Positions 1 to 9,100 of a DNA stretch of 64,000 nucleotides are shown here, in pieces. The position numbers were made by a program, and so were the translations under genes. The notes under the pieces are model-generated. The model saw only the letters and a list, made by a program, of their open reading frames with translations, did not search any database and had not been told where the DNA came from. The stretch lies in assembly GCA_963677015.1 (NCBI GenBank), contig OY781533.1, positions 2,852,001-2,916,000 of the forward strand, read 5' to 3'. Within the stretch, counting starts at the first letter, position 1. Every line of letters begins with the position of its first letter. The DNA comes from G963556115 sp963677015. GTDB lineage: Bacteria; Planctomycetota; SZUA-567.

Positions 1-128
1 GGATGCGGCACAAAATTCAGCAATTCCGAACACGCCGCCGAATAACGTGAAAGATCCGCACGGGCATCGAGCTTCTCAGACCAGATACCGGCATTGAACG
101 AGATCTTGTTCAGATCAAATACTGGCAT
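1..128 (-). CDS. Tail tubular protein B-like, 5' end only
   Basis: The first 42 codons of a minus-strand gene begin at the ATG at 126-128, preceded by a purine-rich AAAGGGAGAG ribosome site, and run off the window edge. The translated start (MPVFDLNKISFNAGIWSEKL, then DARADLSRY and a Cys-containing ENF-like turn) matches the conserved N terminus of T7 gp12-type tail tubular or stabilisation proteins, where an F-N-x-G-x-x-S-x-x-L-x-x-R-x-D-x-x-x-Y pattern is typical. It lies 34 bp downstream of tail tubular protein A, the usual podovirus order. Protein B would form the tail nozzle below the A ring. The identification rests on a short N terminus and on position. Confidence 0.7.
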   Translation of the reverse strand, partial: MPVFDLNKISFNAGIWSEKLDARADLSRYSAACSELLNFVPH

Positions 129-162
129 ACTCTCTCCCTTTCTTTAAAAAACATAACATGCC

Positions 163-762
163 CTAACCCCGCGCCTGCAGAAAATCATTGTAGAAGACCT
201 GCTCCTCATAATTCTCATTACCGGCTATCGCCTGCGCCTGATCCCGCGCCTGCATATACGCCGACAGCATATTCTTACTCTTGGTAGTATCACCGGTCAG
301 CTTACCGGCAATCTTTGAAGCCAGACAGAGCACAAACATCTCGACAAACCAGCCGTCATAGAGATTGGGATCATCAATATACACGATATAGCTGAGTATC
401 GCCTCCGGCTCATCGGTCAGTATCACCTTGCCGTTTCGGGCAAGATTTATCTGCACGTCATACTCGATCTTCCGCGACTTCTTCCGGTCATCGGTATGAA
501 TCCTAAGCGGGCGCAGACAGTCATGAGGATACTGATAAGCATAGTCATAACTCGGATACTCCCCGCTCTCGGCGGCGAGTGACAGCGCCACCTCGGTCTT
601 GGCAAAGCCCCAGGGATGATCACGCAGCGCCGTACGCAGCGCCGCATCATAAAACATCTTGCACGCCACCGCACTGATATCACCGGTATCATCAAGATCA
701 GAGATCCCAGACACCCCGAGATGAAACAGCGCCTGATTACAGATATCAATCGGACAGACCAT
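163..762 (-). CDS. Tail tubular protein A (T7 gp11-like, head-tail adaptor)
   Basis: The protein has 199 residues. The N terminus (ICNQALFHLGV, then ISDLDD and a run leading to ALRDHPWGFA) is the hallmark of gp11-like tail tubular A proteins, which form a dodecameric ring between portal and nozzle. A longer reading frame reaches 834, but the ATG at 762 has a perfect AAAGGAGG site seven bases upstream and gives the expected N terminus, so I chose it. It lies between the cement protein and tail tubular B, as in other podoviruses. The length is normal for the family (about 190-210 residues) and there are no frameshifts. Confidence 0.8.
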   Translation of the reverse strand: MVCPIDICNQALFHLGVSGISDLDDTGDISAVACKMFYDAALRTALRDHPWGFAKTEVALSLAAESGEYPSYDYAYQYPHDCLRPLRIHTDDRKKSRKIEYDVQINLARNGKVILTDEPEAILSYIVYIDDPNLYDGWFVEMFVLCLASKIAGKLTGDTTKSKNMLSAYMQARDQAQAIAGNENYEEQVFYNDFLQARG

Positions 763-872
763 ATTCCCTCCTTTCTTCCCTAAAACTGCGGAACCGCCCG
801 CATAACCGGTTATAACCACACCGCCCCTTCCCACTCACACCGGCGGTTCCGCACCATAAAATATTTTACAGC

Positions 873-1268
873 TTACTGCATACGGTTATGCGCCGCATAC
901 TGTTCGCTGCCGGTCAGCCCCGCCCAATACTTGCCGGCGCTAGCCACCCCGTCAACTACCACTTCGAAAAACAGATAACGCTCGGTAACCGCCGGCAGCT
1001 CGGAGATGAAGCTGAAGCCCTGCTTGAGACGCGCAACCGCATACTCGGGGCTGACCATGATCTCCTCCTTATCACTGCCGTCCTCACTCGCTCCGGCGTA
1101 AAGCTTGAAGGTCAGCGAGGTCGCACCGGCGACCGCTTCTGATATCTCAACAAAGAGATTGAGCCCACGCACCCTGCCGATACCCTTCTCACCCATATCC
1201 AGCACCTCCGGAGTCCCGTCAGCGACACTGATATTCTTGGCAAACAGACTTGATACATCCAGTAACAT
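873..1268 (-). CDS. Bbp16-like capsid cement/decoration protein
   Basis: A 131-residue protein encoded directly downstream of the major capsid gene, with an AAAGGAGGAAG ribosome site before the ATG. It begins with a short helix-like segment (LLDVSSLFAKN), followed by beta-rich sequence containing alternating hydrophobics (LNLFVEIS, SLTFKLYAGAS, RYLFFEVVVDG). This layout and position match the Bbp16 family of capsid decoration proteins, which bind the outer capsid and stabilise the head (family knowledge). The assignment rests on pattern and context without any alignment, so another small virion protein is possible. Confidence 0.6.
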   Translation of the reverse strand: MLLDVSSLFAKNISVADGTPEVLDMGEKGIGRVRGLNLFVEISEAVAGATSLTFKLYAGASEDGSDKEEIMVSPEYAVARLKQGFSFISELPAVTERYLFFEVVVDGVASAGKYWAGLTGSEQYAAHNRMQ

Positions 1269-1321
1269 ACTTCCTCCTTTTATAATTATTAATTACCAGT
1301 AAAATTCGACTACTCCGCGAC

Positions 1322-2338
1322 CTAACCGATCACCTGCTCCTCGGTAGTGACGATCGCATCACACTCCTTGATCTTATAGCCCCAGAAGCTCTTTACCGGC
1401 TTACCCTGAGTATTGTCGATCACCACCGGACTGGTCTTCTTCTGCGACTGCTTGGTCAGCGCCGCCGCTACCGGAGTTGAACAGTAGATTACCGGATTGA
1501 CCTGATCGATACTGCGCACGGCATTTGGAATACGGTAATAAGCATCGGTAAGCAGATCGATAATATCCGCTCCGGCACTCTCATCCTCCAGCGCGGCGAC
1601 GTCGATATTGGCGATACGCACCGTTGAGCGCCAGTCCTCGATACAGAGACCGAGCTTACGGGTATAGTAGTCCTGATATACCGGGCGACCGTCACCGTCG
1701 GTATTCTTATCGATGGTACGCCCGAAGTCCTCACGCTTCACCCCGGCAGCTCCGCCCTTGGGGTAGATGCCGTAGATTGTCTGCGGTGACCAGTTGACGA
1801 CCCAGATAGAGGTATTCGAACTCCCGGTACCACCGGCATCAATCACGTTATAACCGATACACTCCTTATCATCGGAGAGCTGGCTGTAGCGTGTTGCCAG
1901 ACCGTCAAAGGCACGCGGATCCTCGGCCAGAGAGCCGTAGAGCATCATATGCGCCGAGGTATTACCGATACCCATGATTGTCGCCTTGGACTCATCGATA
2001 CGAATCTCCGCACCCTTGCCTTCCGCCGCACTGCCGTCGATAAATTCCGCATCGATCTCGGACCAGGCTTCGATTGAGCCGGTAGTATCGATCTGCTTCT
2101 GAGTAGTTGATTTACCGCGCGGTATATAATCATTTACCATTCTGAAATGCGCCGAAGGGAGAGAAGTTCGATACTTTGACTCATGATTCTCCCCGGAATT
2201 ACACTGTACCCAGCCCATATCATCCATAAAAGGATCGGACTGACGCAAAAACTCGATTGTTCTTCCCAGAATCTTATCATCACCTATGAGACGATTCTTG
2301 ATATCAGCCACTCTGATATGATTTCCTGCTAACGCCAT
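1322..2338 (-). CDS. Major capsid protein (HK97-fold, Bbp17-like)
   Basis: A 338-residue protein between the scaffold and cement genes, with a GGAGG site before the ATG at 2338. The sequence resembles the podovirus major capsid proteins of the BPP-1 group. It has an N-terminal region about RTIEFLRQSDPFMDDMGW, a central segment with GTGSSNTSIWVVNWSP and GIYPKGGAAG, and a C-terminal segment about IPNAVRSIDQVNPVIYCSTP followed by a final domain with KPVKSFWGYKIKECDAI. Loss of glycine-rich loops or truncation is not seen. It would assemble the icosahedral head around the scaffold encoded immediately upstream. Confidence 0.85.
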   Translation of the reverse strand: MALAGNHIRVADIKNRLIGDDKILGRTIEFLRQSDPFMDDMGWVQCNSGENHESKYRTSLPSAHFRMVNDYIPRGKSTTQKQIDTTGSIEAWSEIDAEFIDGSAAEGKGAEIRIDESKATIMGIGNTSAHMMLYGSLAEDPRAFDGLATRYSQLSDDKECIGYNVIDAGGTGSSNTSIWVVNWSPQTIYGIYPKGGAAGVKREDFGRTIDKNTDGDGRPVYQDYYTRKLGLCIEDWRSTVRIANIDVAALEDESAGADIIDLLTDAYYRIPNAVRSIDQVNPVIYCSTPVAAALTKQSQKKTSPVVIDNTQGKPVKSFWGYKIKECDAIVTTEEQVIG

Positions 2339-2436
2339 ACTTGATTTCCTCCAAAATTCTTCTTATTTCCCCGGTACTGCCCTGCAGCACCCTCTTCTTC
2401 TACTGCCCGATACCGGCCTCGCTGCCGGCACATACC

Positions 2437-3183
2437 CTAAAAGCCATCCTGATTACGCCTGCGCGCCAGCTCATCCTTCTGGTACTGCTCAGGGAAGAAA
2501 AGCTCCGCATCACTCTTCTCCTTATCAGACGCACCCCCCGGCATCCTGCCAAAACTGCTCTCCGCCAGCGCCGCATCGATATGCACCAGAAAACGGATCA
2601 TATCCGGATTATTACCGGCACGTGTACTGGTTAGAAACTCACGCAGTCTGCCGTCGCTGTCGAAACGGCGCAGCACCCTCTCGGCCTTGGCGATACTCTC
2701 CTTGAAGTTTCTACCGCCGAGTTCATGATCATTACGCACCTCGCGCGACCAGCGGGAGGTTGTTATATCCCATTCATGCTGCTGCGCACCGCGTATTGCT
2801 TCGGTTATCTGCGGACTGAGGTTTACCACACCCTGCGCCTGCTGCTGCGAGAGTCCGAGCAGCTTGAACTGCTCGGTTGCCAGTGCGAGAATATTCCGGT
2901 CGACATTTATTCCATCCGGCAATTTGAACTCATCATACTGATCAATATATTCCCCCTCCGCATTACCGAGCAGACTCTCATTGGTGAATTCCTCATCACC
3001 CTCTGCCATGAAACTACTTGCGTCACGCGACTGCGTACCGATGCCGTTTCTGCCACCCGCTGCACCTCGGTATCCCGCCGCTGCCGCATCACTTCTGCCA
3101 AACGCACTCCCAGCCTCAACCTCATCGGTAATAGCCGGGATATTATCCCTCACCTCCTGCATCTCATTCTGCTTGAACCTCAT
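2437..3183 (-). CDS. Capsid scaffolding protein
   Basis: The gene lies directly upstream of the capsid gene, where podoviruses encode the scaffold. The 248-residue product has a disordered, Gly/Ala-rich N-terminal third. A conserved core follows: an FKLPDGINVDRN strand-helix, LLGLSQQQAQGVVNL, WSREVRNDHELGG and a terminal NPDMIRFLVHIDAALAE motif. This FKLP...GLSQEQAQ...EVxNDxELGG...NPxxxRFL pattern recurs in phage assembly proteins. A GTG at 3189 is possible, but GAGGAG is spaced eight bases from the ATG at 3183, which I prefer. Scaffolds are normally removed from the mature head. No protease motif is visible. Confidence 0.65.
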   Translation of the reverse strand: MRFKQNEMQEVRDNIPAITDEVEAGSAFGRSDAAAAGYRGAAGGRNGIGTQSRDASSFMAEGDEEFTNESLLGNAEGEYIDQYDEFKLPDGINVDRNILALATEQFKLLGLSQQQAQGVVNLSPQITEAIRGAQQHEWDITTSRWSREVRNDHELGGRNFKESIAKAERVLRRFDSDGRLREFLTSTRAGNNPDMIRFLVHIDAALAESSFGRMPGGASDKEKSDAELFFPEQYQKDELARRRNQDGF

Positions 3184-3260
3184 TCTCACTACTCCTCCAG
3201 ACTATAGCTGTAACATAATTAAACCGTCAAAAAACCACTCTGCCCAAGACCGGACAGAGT

Positions 3261-3626
3261 TTAAACAACCTGCTCACCACCCAGACCGCCGTCAAAGAAC
3301 CAGCCCAGCAGAATCTCCGCCACATACCTCCTGCCGCTCACCGGATCCCCGCTGTACGCCTCCCTTATATCCAGCAGCATCTCCAGATAACTCTCAAACT
3401 TCCCGAGATTGTAGTATGTCGCTTCACCATTACTGCACAGAGACCCTCCGGATAGCGGGAACGCCCGCTTGAGCTGCCTCAGTACATACTCTCTGCCCTC
3501 GCGCCTGCCAAGCAGCGCCCGCAGACTACGGTTGGCCTCATCCTGGGCTTCAAAGATCTTTTCCCGCCGATACGCTTCCAGTTCCTCCGCCGCCAGTTCA
3601 GGCGGCAGACCAGCCTCACTCTCCAT
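3261..3626 (-). CDS. Bbp19-like phage protein
   Basis: A 121-residue, highly charged helical protein with a GGAAGGA site before its ATG. The central RSLRALLGRREGREYVLRQL stretch followed by a short aromatic segment and a second helix (YLEMLLDIREAY) resembles Bbp19-family proteins found between portal and scaffold genes of BPP-1-like podoviruses. The function of that family is not established. It is the first virion gene downstream of the inserted signalling cassette, and no promoter of its own was recognised. Confidence 0.5.
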   Translation of the reverse strand: MESEAGLPPELAAEELEAYRREKIFEAQDEANRSLRALLGRREGREYVLRQLKRAFPLSGGSLCSNGEATYYNLGKFESYLEMLLDIREAYSGDPVSGRRYVAEILLGWFFDGGLGGEQVV

Positions 3627-4568
3627 AATATCCTTCCTGCCGGAATCAAGACTACTCAGATGATCAGCTCATTCACCCGTACACACCGGCACCCCGGCAC
3701 CGGTGACAACACCACTGCCAGCGCCACTATACCGGTGTAAGATATTTACCTCCCGGATATCGGCGCTACTAGTAAGCGTGAGGGGCAACAGCTGCCACAC
3801 GCAAGCGAGTACGGATTATAAGAGCTGCAAAATATGAATTTATGCCGATATTGGGTATGATTACATATTGATCGTGTCAGATTCAACAAGCCATTGCGGC
3901 CAAACCGGCAACTGATGATACGGTATATGATACACACAATTACACAAAAGTCAAGCGTTTTCTTTAACTTTTATCGCCTATATACGTAATAACAGCAACT
4001 AACCCTATATCACAACTACAGTTAAAAAGATAAATAAAATTCGCTTAAAGACGAATATAACTCCCTTATAATTATTTTTCATGCCGTTTTTACCATGTAT
4101 GAACCTCACTTCCCGGGTAAGCCGATACTAAAACCGGCACCGGCCGCGCCGCAAAAATCCACAATATTTTTAAACACGAATTAAAACATAAAATTCTCAT
4201 TTTCCAGTAATGCCAAAATACTTTATATCTGTTTGAATTCAGAATAGATTGCAGGACAGTACCGGTTTCAGCCGTACCTCCTATCCGGCGTGAAATGCTT
4301 AAAAAAAAGCTTAAAAAACCCTAAAATTTTAGTAGCCTAATTAATAAAAAATTATTCTTAAATTTTCTTAACCTATAACACGCTACAAACCAATAACTTA
4401 CTTTTTTTTAACATTTAAAATTTGCTTACACAGTTTTATACAGTATAGTAACGTATAAGTGTTACTTAACTCAAAACCTTTTACTGGGACATAAGCACTT
4501 ACTCAAAACCTGCATATACATTTTTGTAATATTTATTCTAGAGTTAAATCAGGACACAAGGACACAGT
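3627..4568. other. Non-coding stretch between phage gene and chemoreceptor
   Basis: No convincing coding sequence is present in these 942 bases. The first 130 bases are moderately GC-rich with CACCGG repeats; from about 3950 the DNA becomes strongly AT-rich. The right part holds the candidate promoter of the chemoreceptor gene (4422-4449). I see no att-like repeat and no transposase remnant. Confidence 0.6.
4422..4449 (+). promoter_or_regulatory. Candidate sigma-70 promoter of the prophage chemoreceptor
   Basis: TTGCTT (4422-4427) and TATAGT (4444-4449) are separated by 16 bases, about 120 bases before the chemoreceptor ATG and inside very AT-rich DNA. The element gives the inserted cassette its own transcription start against the direction of the phage operon. 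Confidence 0.4.
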
Positions 4569-7139
4569 ATGAAGATTTCCAAAAAACTCTCCGGAGGCTT
4601 CGGCACCATTCTTATTCTTATAATTCTGGTAGCCGCTGCCGCTATCTACGGTTTCACCGCCGTAGCCGGTCGTATCGCCGAGATACACAGCACCAGTATC
4701 CCGCTCTTGGTAGGCACCAACGCCCAGTCCACCGCCGCGCTTGAAGCCCATGCCCTGCAGAAAGAGTTTCTCTATGCCGAGACGGTGGAGAGCCGCAACA
4801 CTTTCCGCGAAGACACTCTGGGCAAGCTCACTACCATCACCGATCTGATCACTACCGAGGAGAAGCTGCTGAATTCACTGCCGCAGACCGCGCAGACAGC
4901 AGCGTTTCTCACCCAGGCCACGCAGATAAAAAAGAGCATCGCCGAATACGGAGAGAATATCCAGCTCTTATCTGAAAAACTCAATGAAAAGAACAAACTC
5001 GAAGATTCCATGCAGCAGCGGCTGAAAAAAATCGAGTCCGTTATCAGCATGTTTATCAGTGATAAAAACTATACGATCAAGGACAGCATCACCATTATCG
5101 ATGCGCTCAAAGAGGTCTATATCGCCCAGCTGCATATCCGGCTGATACTCGGACAGACCATGGCGCGCCCCGAACTGCATCTGGACACCCCGAAGAAAAT
5201 ATCCCAATATGACACCATCATTATGGAGCAGACCGACCGTCTGCTCAATCTGATCTCGGATGAGAAGGCGATGAGCGAAGTAACCGCCCTCAGCGAAGAG
5301 CTCAAGGAATTTACAGTCACTATCGGCAAATACTTCAAGAATGAGGAGAATGCCGGCAAAGAAACCGCCCGGGTTCAGCAGCGTATCAGACTAAAGGTGG
5401 CAATAAAAAAGATGCAGAACCGTATAGACAATAAACTTGAGAGCATCAGTCAGAACTGGAGCGAGGTCAAGAGCACCAATACCGCTATCATCAACCAGCT
5501 CAGCAGTATAAATGACGATCTGCCCCGTATCGCTAAAGCGGTCAGCACCTACCTGCAGAAACGTGATGACAAATCCTTCAAAAGAATCAGCAAGGTTATC
5601 GGCGAACTGCACAAAAGCGCTGAAAAACTGAAAGCCGACTGCGTCACCACTATTGACAGCACTACCGCCCAGACCATCATCAAAAATATTGACGCCTACG
5701 GGCAGAATACGCTGGACTGGCTCAAATTAAAACTCGATATCGAGGAGAACAGCACCCGCCGGCTAGACACCATTACCAGTCAGGTCATGGAGCTGCTCGG
5801 CACCAAAGTAAAGAATGTTGAATCAGCGGCAAGTCTCGCCGTCGCGGATATTCTAAGCTATACCGAGACCTCGCTGACTATCGTCTACGCCGCCACCGCC
5901 GCCGCCATTATCCTCGGTATCATCATCTCCATACTGCTGGTGACCAATATCACCCGTCCGATCCGGAAGATGACCCTTCGGCTGGAGAATCTCAGCGGAG
6001 CGCAGGACGGTCTGGTATCCTTTATGGAGCAGAATCTTGCCCGCGGCGACTGGTCGGAGTTCTGTGAGGTGGAAATATCCGCCTCCGAGCTGGAGATACT
6101 CGAGCAGATGTCGGCAAGACGGGACGAGATCGGACAGATGAGCCGCGAAGGTGCCCGCATGACCGGCAGCTTCCGCAAGTGTCTGGAAGCGACAAATACC
6201 GTTATCCAGCAGGTAAACTATATCCTTAACAAGGTCTCCTCCACCGTCACCGAGGTCGCCGGCAACTCCGAACACCTCGAGACCCAGAGCCGGGAACTCG
6301 CCGAAGGCGCCACCCGCCAGGCCGCCAATCTCGAAGAGATCAGCTCCGCGTTGCAGGATATGTCCGGCAAGGTGGATCAGAACGCCCGTGACGCTTCGGA
6401 AGCGAGCGGACTCTCCAGCGAAGCGAACACCTCCGGCAGTGCCGGCACTCAGCGCATGAACGAGCTGGTTACCAAGATGCAGCAGATAAATTCCGCCACC
6501 GGCGAGATTACCAAGATCATAAAGACCATCGACGACATCGCCTTTCAGACCAATCTGCTGGCACTCAATGCCGCGGTCGAAGCCGCCCGCGCCGGCAGTC
6601 ACGGCAAAGGCTTCGCCGTCGTAGCGGAAGAGGTGCGCAACCTCGCCGCCCGCAGCGCCAAAGCCGCCGGCGAGACCGGAACGCTGATAGATAATGTCGT
6701 TAATGAAATAAACTCCGGCAATGAGATGGCCGGCAACACCGCCAAGGTTCTGGCCGAAATCATCGGTTACTCCGAGAAGGTAACGACCTTATCCAACGAG
6801 GTAGCCGCCGCCTCAACCGAGCAGGCAGCCGGTATTACCCAGATCAACAAAGCACTGCTTGAAGTCGACGACATCACCCAGCACAACGCCGCCAACGCCG
6901 AAGAGACCGCCAGTTCCTCACAGCTTCTCAACCATCACGCCAGCACACTCCAGCAGCTTACCGAGAACTTCATCCTGATGGCAGCTGAAAGTAATGAAAA
7001 CCTGGATGAGACCTACCTTGACGAAGATGACAGCGAATGGGCAGAGGATGACACCGCAACGGACACTCTTGCCGCACTGCCGCAGAACCGCGATAACATA
7101 ATGCTTGAATATAATGAAACCGACGACAGCCGGGAATGA
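4569..7139 (+). CDS. Methyl-accepting chemotaxis protein with long helical sensor
   Basis: An 856-residue chemoreceptor that would signal ligand or membrane state to CheA/CheW. TM1 spans about residues 12-33, followed by an unusually long all-helical periplasmic region of about 400 residues with coiled-coil character. TM2 is about 436-458, a HAMP region follows (ITRPIRKM onward), and the cytoplasmic hairpin has its conserved tip near 650-695 (IIKTIDDIAFQTNLLALNAA). The C terminus is acidic (DETYLDEDDSEWAEDD) and has no obvious CheR-binding pentapeptide. An AAGGA ribosome site precedes the ATG and a strong terminator follows. It lies on the plus strand inside the minus-strand prophage and is followed by an HD-GYP gene, so it looks like cargo. 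The ligand is unknown. Confidence 0.93.
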   Translation: MKISKKLSGGFGTILILIILVAAAAIYGFTAVAGRIAEIHSTSIPLLVGTNAQSTAALEAHALQKEFLYAETVESRNTFREDTLGKLTTITDLITTEEKLLNSLPQTAQTAAFLTQATQIKKSIAEYGENIQLLSEKLNEKNKLEDSMQQRLKKIESVISMFISDKNYTIKDSITIIDALKEVYIAQLHIRLILGQTMARPELHLDTPKKISQYDTIIMEQTDRLLNLISDEKAMSEVTALSEELKEFTVTIGKYFKNEENAGKETARVQQRIRLKVAIKKMQNRIDNKLESISQNWSEVKSTNTAIINQLSSINDDLPRIAKAVSTYLQKRDDKSFKRISKVIGELHKSAEKLKADCVTTIDSTTAQTIIKNIDAYGQNTLDWLKLKLDIEENSTRRLDTITSQVMELLGTKVKNVESAASLAVADILSYTETSLTIVYAATAAAIILGIIISILLVTNITRPIRKMTLRLENLSGAQDGLVSFMEQNLARGDWSEFCEVEISASELEILEQMSARRDEIGQMSREGARMTGSFRKCLEATNTVIQQVNYILNKVSSTVTEVAGNSEHLETQSRELAEGATRQAANLEEISSALQDMSGKVDQNARDASEASGLSSEANTSGSAGTQRMNELVTKMQQINSATGEITKIIKTIDDIAFQTNLLALNAAVEAARAGSHGKGFAVVAEEVRNLAARSAKAAGETGTLIDNVVNEINSGNEMAGNTAKVLAEIIGYSEKVTTLSNEVAAASTEQAAGITQINKALLEVDDITQHNAANAEETASSSQLLNHHASTLQQLTENFILMAAESNENLDETYLDEDDSEWAEDDTATDTLAALPQNRDNIMLEYNETDDSRE

Positions 7140-7162
7140 AGATCCGAACAAAAACAAGACAG

Positions 7163-7200
7163 ATAAACGGAGGACGCCATACCCGGCGCCCTCCGTTTAT
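7163..7200 (+). terminator. Terminator after the chemoreceptor
   Basis: An 11-bp arm, ATAAACGGAGG (7163-7173), pairs with CCTCCGTTTAT (7190-7200) around an inner CGCC/GGCG pairing. The downstream sequence is T/A-rich. It isolates the chemoreceptor from the HD-GYP gene. Confidence 0.75.
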
Positions 7201-7567
7201 TATCACTATTTAAACCTCGGAAAAAAACTGCCGTCAGCACCGGCTACGCCTCGCCGCTTGGATAAGCCAAGCGCTTAAACATCTGCCACCTTGCTGCACT
7301 ATCCAGTAGACGCTACTCTGCTTCAAACCCGGTAACGCAAAAAACTTTTATCTACGGCAAATTAACGACCCCGCTTCACAACAGACAACACTTTACCACA
7401 AAACAAGTTACGCAATAACACAATCCAATAAACATAAAAAAAAGTCCACTCCTGCGTAAATAAATAATTTACTTTTAAGCATAAACAACTAAAATTTCAG
7501 TTTTTAAGCAGCTGATTTGAATATATTATACTAGAAATTTCTCTACTGGAGTAACCCGGGTCATATC
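7201..7567. other. Intergenic region before the HD-GYP gene
   Basis: No gene is visible in these 367 bases. AT content rises toward the HD-GYP gene and a TATACT hexamer near 7530 could be its -10 element; no clear -35 partner was found. Confidence 0.4.
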
Positions 7568-8821
7568 ATGGAAAATCTGACTTTAAAGCAAATGGCGATA
7601 CCGATGATCAAAGCGATAGACAGCTTCAACTATCTGCTCAAGTCACACCACCGGCGTGTCGCAGTTGCCGCCTATTATATCGGTAAAGAGCTCCAGCTTG
7701 ACCAGGACGAACTATTACGCCTGGTAATCTCCGCCGGTCTTCATGATATCGGAGCTTTATCGGTACACGAAAAAAATTCCCTGGTTAAAGAGGATGTGAG
7801 CGATCCGGATCCGCACTGCATAATGGGCTACCGTATGCTCTCGTCCTTCAGTGCATTCAAAGAGGTAAGCCGGATTATCCGGCATCATCATGTTAAATTC
7901 AACGCTTCACCGGAGAACGCTGAGACAGATATTCCTTTTCAGAGCCATATTCTGCATTTTGCCGACAGACTCGATATCTATATTTCAAAGGACGAGTTCA
8001 TTCTCAATCAAAAACAGGCTGTCACCGAAAAACTGCGGCAGAGAGCGGGAAACACTCTTCACCCAGAGGTTTTCGAAGCCTTTTTAAAAGCCTCCAAAGG
8101 CGACATATTCTGGATTGAGATCAACAATCTCAGCATCGACAAACTCTTCAGCAAGCTGGATTTCACTCTGGACTACCAGCTGAAGACCGAAAACATTGTA
8201 GAATTCGCCATAACCATATCCCGGATTATCGACTTCCGCAGTCGTTTCACCGCAGCCCATTCCTATACCGTAGGCAATATCGCCATGGAACTCGGCAAAG
8301 ATTTCGGACTAAGCGATGAAAAGTGCATCAAACTGCTGATAGCCGGACTCCTGCATGACATTGGAAAAATTGGTATTGACCCGGGACTGATTGAAAAGAA
8401 CGGAAAACTTACCGAAAACGAATTCAATCTGATAAAGCTCCATCCCTACTATACCGGGCAGATTCTGGGTGAACTGCATTCTTCAGAATGGTTTCGCGAG
8501 ATCATACACTGGGTTGAACGCCATCATGAAAAGAATAACGGCACCGGCTACCCCTACGCTTTGAATGACGACCAGCTGGATTTAGAGGGCAAACTACTCT
8601 CCTTCTCCGATGTCATAGCCGCTCTGACCGAAGAACGGCCATACCGCAGCGGTCAGCCGATCAATCTGGCAATGACAATTATCGAAGAACAGCTGGCTCC
8701 GTATATCTCACTGGAAATTTTCGAAAAAATAGCACCTCATAAGACTGAGATCGCCAATATTGTCAAGCAATGTCAGCAGCAGATGTCCAGAGAATACTCA
8801 CTGCCTATTCAGAACATATAA
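7568..8821 (+). CDS. Tandem HD / HD-GYP domain phosphodiesterase
   Basis: A 417-residue soluble protein, without membrane segment or receiver domain. The first HD unit (about 20-150) has H59-D60 in GLHDIG and a HHH cluster near 106 but no GYP loop. The second unit (about 210-400) has HSYTVG, H263-D264 in LLHDIGKIGID, HPYYTGQIL, H319-H320 and the GTGYP loop at 325-329. HD-GYP proteins hydrolyse c-di-GMP (family knowledge); the intact second unit should be the active one. It is plus-strand cargo in the prophage and follows the chemoreceptor, suggesting a joint effect on motility or biofilm switching. The ribosome site is weak. Confidence 0.88.
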   Translation: MENLTLKQMAIPMIKAIDSFNYLLKSHHRRVAVAAYYIGKELQLDQDELLRLVISAGLHDIGALSVHEKNSLVKEDVSDPDPHCIMGYRMLSSFSAFKEVSRIIRHHHVKFNASPENAETDIPFQSHILHFADRLDIYISKDEFILNQKQAVTEKLRQRAGNTLHPEVFEAFLKASKGDIFWIEINNLSIDKLFSKLDFTLDYQLKTENIVEFAITISRIIDFRSRFTAAHSYTVGNIAMELGKDFGLSDEKCIKLLIAGLLHDIGKIGIDPGLIEKNGKLTENEFNLIKLHPYYTGQILGELHSSEWFREIIHWVERHHEKNNGTGYPYALNDDQLDLEGKLLSFSDVIAALTEERPYRSGQPINLAMTIIEEQLAPYISLEIFEKIAPHKTEIANIVKQCQQQMSREYSLPIQNI

Positions 8822-9100
8822 CCCCTTATCAGCAGAAACAGCTTCTCTGCCCGGAATATTCACCTCCGTATCAATACCTTATTCCAGCTACAGGATCACG
8901 AATACCCTCGATCTTGCTTTTTAAAAAAAACTGAGCAATCCGCTATTCACAGATGCTCAGTTAGCTGACAATAATAATATTCAGCCGCAACAAAGAGCAG
9001 CCACCGATATCGTCTACACTCTTACAAACAAATCAGCCCGCTTCTATAATACAATCGCAGAAAGAATTGCACACCACTTCGCTACGCGGGACCACAACTC

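Noticed and set aside
3664..3945. Possible attachment site or short gene next to the Bbp19-like gene
   Set aside because: The CACCGG repeats are too short and no matching copy was found on the other side of the cassette.
5853..6602. 249-codon minus-strand frame inside the chemoreceptor
   Set aside because: It is antisense to a well-supported chemoreceptor, is Gly-rich low complexity and has no ribosome site.
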